The notes below the pieces were generated by a model. It made no database searches. It saw nothing but the letters and a program-made list of their open reading frames with translations, and was not told where the DNA came from. The position numbers and the translations under genes are program-made. From NCBI GenBank assembly GCA_940671915.1, contig CALNVZ010000218.1:1118593-1182592 (forward strand): 64,000 nucleotides of DNA. Direction: 5' to 3'. Source of the stretch: Paracentrotus lividus (Eukaryota > Echinodermata > Echinoidea > Camarodonta > Echinidae). Shown here piece after piece: positions 59,201 through 64,000 of this stretch; within the stretch, counting starts at the first letter, position 1; every line of letters begins with the position of its first letter.

Positions 59201-61233
59201 TAATGTGACTATACATTCCAAACTATGAAAGTTATGAAGTATCTACGTAGTTAGACAGTGAGTATTGTAAATACAACAAAAATTAAACACAAACTGAGGC
59301 TTCTGATACAATGAAACAATCGATAAACAAAAGTAAGAGGACTGTTTCTAGGAAAAAACATCAACTATTTCTTGCTTTCTCACAAACGTAGATTGTTCTA
59401 ATGTTATTTTAAGTTCTCAGTGTCTGAGCTTATAGATTACTGGTTACCTTCTTGTTTTATGTAAGCATTTATAATTATTGGTAAATTATTCAAGGGTATG
59501 AAGTTTTGATAGCTTTGAGCTTATCGACGAGGTACTCTTGTTGCTGTTTTTTATTTATGTTCCCCATAGTCTACTCCTATTGTACAACTTTGGCAATTAA
59601 AAGAACTAAGATGTTCACTCTCTTCAATTTTGTTTAACTTTACGTTTCTAGTAAAGTTGATTATAAAGTTATTAAAAACACAAAATAATAATATAATAAA
59701 AACTTAGTAGGCTCTGATTACAAGAAACAGAATGAGTAAACAAAACTAAAGACACTCCCTTTTTCGGAACCAATCTAAATCAATATTATTCGTTTGCCTT
59801 TTCAACAGAAGGAACTATTGACAGAAATATGTTCAAAGTATTTTGAATTCTCATATCTGAGCTTCTATATAAATAAGCAGCCCTTTTTTTTCCTTGTAAA
59901 TAAAATAAATGATTGAGGCGATAACGATATCAATAGTTATGCAATTCTCATGTTCTAAAGCCCCCCCCCCCCACTTTCGTCAGCAAACGTGCTACAAAAA
60001 CGGACAAATGACCATACATTTGGGATTTTAGCCTGTTCAGCCCCACCCCCCACCACCACCCTTCCTTGCCGCTCAGCCTCCTCACTTTCAAAAACGCTCT
60101 CGCGTGCCCCCCCCCCACCCCCTAATTGGTTATAATACTTAGTTGGGTGTTTGATGGCAACGGAAAGCTGCGCGAGTTTCTACGGGAGTTACTTTAACAG
60201 AAATGGTCCTTCAGGGGCAATTGTAACAGCTTGTTACCATTGCCCCTGACAGAGGCGACCATATTTGGAGAGAATTTTTTTCTATCTTAGCTTAGGTATT
60301 CATCGTTGAAACGTTAGCAAAATATGGCCTAAGAACATAATTTCTAAATATATAAAAATGACAGCCGTAGCTCATCCACATATTTGTCCAGAAGAAAAAC
60401 AATGGGTAATGTGAAACATTACTTTCCAGCTCAAAAAACGGTTTTTCTGCTGTAGAAAGTTCCACGAACCGTTAAATCTGCTAACACTCATACAGCATGT
60501 GGAGCGATGTAATACGCATGTTCTGTAAAAATTTTAAGTTTATAGCGTGTTTCTGCTAGGAATGGGAGCCCCTGTTATAATTGCCCCGTGTTACATTTAT
60601 CCCCGGTCTCCCCTACATTATTGTTGTTATGTCTGGCAAGCCTCTGATAAGCTATCAGGTTATAAATAACAACCTTTGTCTAAGTAGTACGCATAAAATT
60701 TGAATCAATTAAGGTGGTATTTCACTTCAGGAGACGTCTCATGGAGGGAAAATCCCGTAGATTTATACATGTTTGATTATTCGGCAACTCGTTAGCCGCC
60801 GCGGAGACTCTGGATAGGTCTGTTGGTCTTCTCCGAGATGCCTCCACGACTAGTCTCAAACTCGTCTCATGGCAAGTAAGATACCCTCAGAATTCACTTC
60901 TGTTCATTCAAACGCAGCATGCGCTGAAAGTGATTGCTAAACCGGACGGGAGTTAATATCCAACGCAGAAACATTTTGATTCAATTTAATCTATTGGGTA
61001 ATAATTATGATATTTGCTCAGTAAAAAAAAAAGGACATTATTATTAATCTAGTCTTAATGAATTTGTAAATGCTAAGGCTGTGAAATGAAGATGATATTA
61101 TCTTTTACTTTTAATACTTCTTTTCAAGGATTATCTCAGAACTTTTGTCGGAACCCTGATGAAAAGGAGAAACCATGGTGTTACTTCTACGATGACCACT
61201 TTATATCATGGGACTACTGCCCGATACCACAAT
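40777..61233 (+). CDS. Secreted kringle-domain protein (partial, continues past window)
   Basis: Exons: 40777-40837 (signal peptide), 48451-48609 and its tandem alternative 48698-48856 (kringle 1, N half), 55687-55818 (kringle 1, C half), 56719-56853 (kringle 2, N half), 61129-61233 (kringle 2, C half up to its last cysteine). Every intron is phase 1, the classic arrangement for shuffled extracellular modules. Kringles are disulphide-tied binding modules found in secreted or cell-surface proteins. No protease domain or transmembrane segment is seen within the window, but the gene runs on to the right, so neither can be excluded. Transcription start and upstream UTR exons were not located. Confidence 0.8.
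40838..42137 (+). other. Kringle gene intron 1, first part
   Basis: Contains a ~40-bp quasi-repeat with AATGAATATTCA(T/C)GAGATAAGTGAACAG-type words (40850-41150), and CA-rich sequence at 41878-41900. Nothing coding. Confidence 0.45.
42138..42376. mobile_element. Hairpin MITE with GCCCTGTAACA ends
   Basis: GCCCTGTAACATAAAGACTTA and its inverse TAAGTCTTTGTGTTACAGGGC bound the element, and ACGATTGATAAAAAGTTAC continues the match. Its loop contains TTAGGG-type telomere-like repeats (about 42250-42275). A degraded relative lies at 53822-53950. Confidence 0.75.
42377..43627 (+). other. Kringle gene intron 1, middle part
   Basis: AT-rich intronic DNA with a poly-T run near 42830; no exon or element ends recognised. 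Confidence 0.4.
43636..44084. mobile_element. hAT-type non-autonomous element with exact 8-bp duplication
   Basis: The ends CAGTGTTTCCACT and AGTGGAAACACTG are perfect inverted repeats, and AAATATGT flanks both sides (43628-43635 and 44085-44092). The left interior has many GGAAATT words. No transposase frame. Confidence 0.92.
44298..44527 (-). mobile_element. tRNA-derived SINE
   Basis: Read on the minus strand, it starts ATAGCGCAATCGGATAGAGC (box A-like), has a box B-like GAGTTCGAAACCC at about 44450-44462, and continues to GGGTAAATAAAACGATAT before a TTA microsatellite tail (44268-44297). This is the head-body-tail structure of a tRNA-derived SINE transcribed by RNA polymerase III. Confidence 0.8.
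44671..44925 (+). mobile_element. TIR element fragment related to 50505-50820
   Basis: TTGTATTTTTACAGCAAATC, TGCTGTCAGCAGAGTCGCC, ATACAAAATATACATCAGGA and GCTATAGAACTCTAAT all recur in the same order in the element at 50505-50820. The terminal CACTGT ends are missing. Confidence 0.75.
45352..45523. mobile_element. GGTGGTATCTCACTTC-type MITE
   Basis: AGTGGTATCTC on the left and GAAGTGAGATACCACC on the right; inside, GAGACGG/TTTGAGAC words recur. Relatives lie at 49311-49614, 56926-57075 (partial) and 60713-60886. Confidence 0.65.
45769..46451. mobile_element. Diverged Harbinger-type MITE carrying a nested foldback
   Basis: The ends TGCGGTGGGCACAACC and GTTGTGACTAGGGCA are degraded versions of the Harbinger MITE ends and are flanked by TTA (45766-45768, 46452-46454). 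Inside, 45818-46285 consists of repeated TTGGTCTAATT on the left and AATTAGACCAA-type words on the right, forming a foldback. Within that are an (AAT)n tract and a TTTATATAGCGCCTATC...AAGCGCTTTC SINE-like tail (46133-46205). Confidence 0.6.
46738..47060 (+). repeat. ~156-bp tandem duplication
   Basis: GAACACGACGGTTGTGATAAC at 46769 recurs as GAACACGATGGTTGTGACAA at 46925, with the following ACATGTGATGGTTTTAAACC and ATATACCATTATGTTAT also repeated. No function apparent. Confidence 0.75.
47061..48190 (+). other. Kringle gene intron 1, last part
   Basis: AT-rich intronic DNA with C-runs near 47925 and 48040. No exon recognised. Confidence 0.4.
48197..48255 (+). repeat. tRNA-like fragment
   Basis: TAGCTCAGTCGGTAAGAG resembles a D-arm with box A, and CCTGTTTAGCAATCAGG an anticodon arm. 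The acceptor stem and T-arm are missing, so this is a tRNA pseudogene or a SINE head rather than a working tRNA. Confidence 0.5.
48451..48609 (+). CDS. Kringle 1 N-half exon, copy a
   Basis: 159 bp, phase 1-1, acceptor TCTATACAG, donor gtgagt. It encodes KWDCYNAAAEVKSYKGNGS, IACIPVYGPCYSCMNWSDV and PESLFLSEKMSSED. The kringle landmarks are the opening Cys, the YKGNGS turn (YRG...S in standard kringles) and the C..W before the loop. Four cysteines are present where a standard half has two, suggesting an extra disulphide. Confidence 0.85.
48698..48856 (+). CDS. Kringle 1 N-half exon, copy b (tandem duplicate)
   Basis: Also 159 bp and phase 1-1, acceptor CTGTACAG, donor gtgagt; its product differs from copy a at only 6 of 53 residues. 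One change replaces Trp with Cys (KCDCY for KWDCY), giving five cysteines. Copies a and b start 247 bp apart and share flanking intron sequence (ATGTCCGCTA, GCGGACAAGGTGA). Splicing either copy alone to 55687 keeps frame. Confidence 0.85.
48915..48975 (+). pseudogene. Truncated third copy of the kringle N-half exon
   Basis: From MNWSDVPESLFLSEKMTSED to the donor (gtaagt at 48976), this matches the last third of copies a and b, including ATGTCCGCTA in the following intron. The first two thirds of the exon and its acceptor are missing. An AG at 48911-48912 would keep frame but has no pyrimidine tract, so it is probably not spliced in. Confidence 0.75.
49311..49614. mobile_element. GGTGGTATCTCACTTC-type MITE
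   Basis: GGTGGTATCTCACTTC on the left and GAAATGAGACACCAC on the right are inverted. The interior is built of GAGACGG, TTTTGAGAC and GGAGACGTCTCC words in both orientations, giving strong self-complementarity. Confidence 0.75.
50505..50820. mobile_element. CACTGTAAAAAA-ended MITE
   Basis: CACTGTAAAAAAAA on the left and TTTTTTTACAGTG on the right; AGCAGAGTCGCCATA near the left is inverted as TATGGCGACTCTGCT near the right. It shares its interior with 44671-44925. Confidence 0.8.
50821..51958 (+). other. Kringle gene intron, mid part
   Basis: Contains C/T/G homopolymer runs (50939-50977) and a pyrimidine-rich stretch ending TTTTTTTCAG at about 51033, which looks like a 3' splice site. The reading frame after it stops within five codons (GGDYQ). 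No other feature recognised. Confidence 0.35.
51963..52875. mobile_element. piggyBac-type non-autonomous element
   Basis: CCCTATCAAGACCAAGG and CCTTGGTCTTGATAGGG are perfect inverted ends, flanked by TTAA at 51959-51962 and 52876-52879. A TTAA target and CCC-starting ends are diagnostic of piggyBac. The interior is AT-rich with GGGGGCGCT/GAGGGCG words and no transposase frame. Confidence 0.85.
53222..53246 (+). repeat. Poly-C tract
   Basis: About 25 C in a row. Confidence 0.95.
53250..55430 (+). other. Kringle gene intron, later part
   Basis: A degraded hairpin repeat at 53822-53950 (TGCCCTGTATCATAAAAAGA... GTTACAGG) is related to 42138-42376. A pair of similar stretches near 54950-55030 and 55130-55210 share TCAGTTTGAT, CATTTCAACTGGTACTAC-like and GGAAATAACAC/GGAATAACAC words. 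No exon recognised. Confidence 0.4.
55440..55565. mobile_element. Short hAT-like MITE remnant
   Basis: CAGTGACGCATCCAGACGAGG on the left and TCCTGCATCCGCCATTG on the right are inverted in part. Similar GGCGGATCCA-type ends appear at 19011, 40490 and 63563. Confidence 0.4.
55687..55818 (+). CDS. Kringle 1 C-half exon
   Basis: 132 bp, phase 1-1, acceptor TTTTCAG, donor gtaagg. It encodes VAALDLEENFCRFLKPEST, TPQCVVNQEEHNSTFFIN and CDIPPCDG. The four C-half cysteines and the CDIPPC ending are intact. The usual PWCY is PQCV and the NPD after CR is changed, so this kringle is divergent. HNST is a potential N-glycosylation site. Confidence 0.85.
56200..56640 (+). repeat. Tandem duplication interrupted by a MITE
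   Basis: TTGATATAAAT, CAATCAAAACTTACG/CAATCATATTTTACA, GAAATTGAAATTGTACAG and GGGCTTCAGCAT occur in order at 56210-56335 and again at 56495-56615. The MITE of 56366-56490 (GTGGCGTCGGAAAGCTCTGA to GACGCC) lies between them. Confidence 0.65.
56719..56853 (+). CDS. Kringle 2 N-half exon
   Basis: 135 bp, phase 1-1, acceptor TTTTCTGCAG, donor gtatgt. It encodes AHAGCMVGNGSEYRDMAMF, TETGHRCLSWANMSDLPVN and PWTHPNTG. C...NG.EYR......T..G..C..W matches the standard kringle start with the usual two cysteines. Confidence 0.9.
57508..60615. mobile_element. 3.1-kb TAGGGGAGACC-ended TIR element
   Basis: TAGGGGAGACCCGGGACAAT and its partner CCCCGGTCTCCCCTA bound the element. CAATTGTAACA and GTGTTACAATTGCCCC phrases recur at both ends. 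A diverged tandem ~410-bp repeat fills 58600-59950, and a degraded CAGGGGCC-type MITE (59960-60120) is inserted. No transposase was seen. A right-end fragment of the same family lies at 1676-1875. Confidence 0.7.
58280..58480 (+). repeat. CT-rich low-complexity tract
   Basis: Mostly TCTC and TTCC words; the Ser/Leu/Phe-rich open frame across it is an artefact. Confidence 0.85.
60713..60886. mobile_element. GGTGGTATTTCACTTC-type MITE
   Basis: Fourth, degraded member of the 49311-49614 family; the right end reads CAAGTAAGATACCC. Confidence 0.55.
61129..61233 (+). CDS. Kringle 2 C-half exon
   Basis: 105 bp, phase 1-1, acceptor CTTTTCAAG, donor T|gtaagt. It encodes GLSQNFCRNPDEKEKPWCY, FYDDHFISWDYCPIPQ, with the final kringle Cys codon completed by the next exon. 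NFCRNPD, KPWCY and YCPIPQC are textbook kringle signatures. The next exon lies beyond 64000 or was not recognised. Confidence 0.92.
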
Positions 61234-61388
61234 GTAAGTAAAGCCCCAGTTACAAATTTATTTATTAAGACATCGTTATACAGGATAACATGTTCAGGTA
61301 ATGTACATAAAAATCAAATAATAGAAAATGAATAAAATAAGTTCAAATACAATAGTTAAAAAAAAACGGAAAAAAACAACGAGTGATA

Positions 61389-62557
61389 TAGGGCAAGTCC
61401 ACACTATTTGATCCCAAGGTGGTGATTTTTCGACTTTTTGACCATTTTTTGTTTCAAGTGTGTCAGTGGGTTTGTAAAGGTATACATAATGGCCCGAATT
61501 CACAAACGTGGTTTAGTTAGTCCATGGTCTAAATCAGGTGGTTTGTGAATACCAAAATTTAGACCATGGTCTAAATCCGTGGTTTAAACAATTGATGTAG
61601 ACCATGGACTAACTAAACCACGTTTGTGAATTCGGGCCAATGTGTCATATATCACCATAATGAAATGAACTTAGTGCAAATGAGGTCAAAAAATCATTTC
61701 AAGGTCATATAATGTCACAAGGCTCATTAATATTAATGAAGGGAAAAAAATGCATTAAAAATGCTATTTTCAACCATTTAAAAGAAAGGTTTGTCATAGG
61801 ACTACAACCAGAAAAGTATATATTTTCTGATTCCATATTTTGTTGGCTAACTCTGGTGAAAATATCACAAACCTAGCTCATAGCTTTTTATATTTTTAGA
61901 CTTAAAATATTCAGGTCTCAGAAATAGTCTCACAAAAGTTACTGAATTGATGTAAAATCATACATTTTTATTACTCACCCTCCTACATTTAGAAATGAAA
62001 CAAAATAAGTGTTTTTTATATTTATGTTTTTTGTTATGTTTCTTTTGTTTTATCAGAGAGGTTTTTTAAACAAAAGATGTTGCTGCGCTTTGGTTAGACC
62101 ATTGTTTAATGAAAATTATTATAGGGAATAATTGTCCCGTGTGTTACCTGTCCCGTGTGTTACCTGACATATTTTTTTGCAACTTGACCTTGCCAGAAAA
62201 CTCGAAGTTGTATTAACGTTAAAATATGTCCTTATAATGTTTATTACATGTTTAAAAGTATATAAGACTATGCACGTTTAGATATACTTTTAAAATTCAG
62301 AGTTATGTGTGAACAAAGTCAAAATGTGAAAACACCATTTTTTTTTCTGGTCCCGTTTGTTACCGACAAATAAATGATCATAAATTAATTATGAATTGAG
62401 TTATTTCAACTACTTTTTATGTTTTTGTTGAAGATTTGTAGTACCCTCGAGAATATACCTAAGGATTGAGATTTCATGTAAGATTTTTCAAACAAGCCCT
62501 ATTTTTGGCTCTGAATGTCCCGTTTGTTACCGCGCAAATTAGCTTGGACTTGCCCTA
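61389..62557. mobile_element. TIR element with TAGGGCAAGTCCA ends
   Basis: TAGGGCAAGTCCA and TGGACTTGCCCTA are inverted and flanked by TA. GTCCCGTNTGTTACC recurs at 62131-62165, 62350 and 62518. The hairpin MITE at 61491-61638 is nested inside. Confidence 0.75.
61491..61638. mobile_element. Near-perfect hairpin MITE
   Basis: GGCCCGAATTCACAAACGTG and the following GTTTAGTTAGTCCATGGTCTA are repeated inverted at the right end, with a second, shorter CCATGGTCTAAAT repeat inside. AAT flanks both ends. Confidence 0.85.
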
Positions 62558-63432
62558 TAGGGGAGACTGGGGTAATTATGGCCCCGGGGTAATTATGGCC
62601 CCTTTGTCTTTGAGAGCTTATAATTCTTTGCTGCATTACACAATGATAATTTAATTTTGCACATGCCTAGCTAAACTCTTCCTACTATCATATGAGAAAA
62701 ATAAGCCATTTACTTGAAATTTTGTGCTGAGGTGAGCCTAAAATGTACGGCATTCACAATTCTGTTCGTTGGAAAGTGGCAAGTCTGCTTTTTTTTTATT
62801 TGGGGTGTGATATCATTAATTAAAATAATTTAAGATGAAATTTTGATTGAAACTGAAACAATAGGAACTAAAACACACAACAGAAAAACTTCCAGCTGAA
62901 TATCTTCAATAGTAGAGCTGTAAAGGCGGATCAAATTGAAAATGTAATTTGGGGTAATTATGGCCCCCAATGCATAAACAGTGTATAAGCGCAGATAAGC
63001 GTGGATGGGGACATTAACTTGTACGATTTTGTACATAAATATCTGTATTGCTATGACTGCAAAATTTCAACATTTTGGCTGAACCAATTATTGATTAAAT
63101 CATTGTTCGTGGTTGATAAGCGTATTAGGAATACCCAACAACATTTATTATACATTACCATCATTAATTAGCATAATATCTTTGAATTCATACAGTCATT
63201 ACAATCGTGACAAAAAGGGCCATAAATACCCCCAACCCGTGGGGTAATTATGGCCCGACAAAGTTGTTAACATAATGGTAATGAGAAGTAGGAGGTTTAT
63301 ACTTTCCTTTGTATATTATAAGTTTATGGACTGACTGTATTTTTACATATTTAGAATATCATTGGACTTTTCATTTAATGGTAGTAATAGGAAATGTGAA
63401 AAAGGGGGCCATAATTACCCCAGTCCCCCCTA
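62558..63432. mobile_element. TIR element with TAGGGGAGACTGGGG ends
   Basis: TAGGGGAGACTGGGGTAATT and AATTACCCCAGTCCCCCCTA are inverted. GGGGTAATTATGGCCC recurs at least four times inside. It starts on the same TA that closes the preceding element. Confidence 0.8.
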
Positions 63433-64000
63433 AGTATTTTTAACAACAAACATGTTATAGCCGGGTCACAACAGTGAAACCGACTCCAAACCGACCACTA
63501 GCTTGTCATTTGTGGTCATGTAAACATATGTTTGGTTTGGCGTCGATTCCGTGTCTGTTTCAGAGGCGGCGGAACCAGGGGGGCAGGGGGTGGGGGGGGG
63601 GGGGGCACTGTGACCCCCACTTTTTCATCCACCCTAACAGTGCCCCTTTTCTTAGCTAATAATATGCCATTTTTATACTAAAGAGGGGCACTTTTAATAC
63701 GAAAAATGCCCCTTGTTACTTCATAATTATGTCTTTTATAACCCAAATTTTTGGCTCGCGCCTCGCGCTCGCGGATAAATAGGATCTATAATGCACAATT
63801 AACTTCAATTTTGAGCTCAAAATTTTCGGCTCACGCTTCGCGCTCACAAATACTAAATAGGGTCTATAATGAACAATTATCTCAAAATTTTCGCTTCGCG
63901 CTCGCATTCCGTTTGTTTATCATTAAAGGGGAAGTTCACCCTGGAATTTTATTGATCTTTAAAAATGCAGAAAAATAAAAGAAAAATATGAGTGAAGGTT
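63433..64000. other. Right-edge non-coding stretch
   Basis: Contains a G-run (63590-63605), repeated TTTCGGCTCACGCTTCGCGCTC-type words at 63750-63910 related to the GCGAAGCGCGAGC repeats at 2150 and 2715, and no exon that I can recognise. Confidence 0.4.

Noticed and set aside
1-64000. LTR retroelements, Polintons or other capsid-bearing elements
   Set aside because: I looked for reverse transcriptase, integrase, protease and capsid-type frames and for long direct terminal repeats and saw none; all recognised elements are short TIR, foldback or SINE types.

Overview
The window looks like nuclear DNA from a marine deuterostome, most likely an echinoderm and probably a sea urchin. It is AT-rich, with long introns, GT-AG splice sites, many microsatellites and very many small terminal-inverted-repeat (TIR) transposons. 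It carries an ankyrin/ZU5/UPA/Death gene of the kind expanded in sea urchins and amphioxus. The organism call is inferred from gene and repeat type, not from a species-diagnostic locus. No rRNA gene, intact tRNA gene, CRISPR array, operon, or recognisable LTR/Polinton element was found.

Gene 1 (minus strand, 30346 to 7160) is a ten-exon gene that I assembled by eye from splice sites and reading phase. A 4.4-kb first exon encodes about 43 ankyrin repeats. It is followed by a linker, a ZU5 domain (24882-25220), a UPA-like region in small exons, and a Death domain in the last exon (7160-8076). All junction phases agree and the summed coding length is a multiple of three (1991 codons plus stop). 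The last exon is split by a 629-bp hAT-type foldback MITE (7303-7931) with an exact 8-bp target-site duplication. It puts a stop directly after residue 1947 and removes the last 44 residues of the Death domain.

Gene 2 (plus strand, 40777 to beyond the right edge) encodes a secreted kringle protein: a signal-peptide exon (40777-40837), half-kringle exons at 48451, 48698 (a tandem copy), 55687, 56719 and 61129, all with phase-1 introns. The two adjacent copies of the first half-kringle exon are both 159 bp and phase-compatible, so they are candidate mutually exclusive exons. A third, truncated copy follows.

The rest is repeat-rich. 1-4.4 kb holds an inverted-arm, minisatellite-bearing element resembling sea urchin TU foldbacks. 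5.9, 12.1-12.6 and 36.4 kb hold PIF/Harbinger-type MITEs with TTA/TAA target sites, one nested in another. 14.5-20 kb holds two large TIR elements whose arms interleave. 22.3-23.5, 8.8-9.4, 32.5-33.8, 34.4-35.3, 37.0-39.5, 42.1-42.4, 43.6-44.1, 50.5-50.8, 52.0-52.9, 57.5-60.6, 61.4-62.6 and 62.6-63.4 kb hold further TIR or foldback elements. Several have internal copies of their own terminal motif. The two genes share no promoter region; about 10.4 kb of repeat-laden sequence lies between their start codons.
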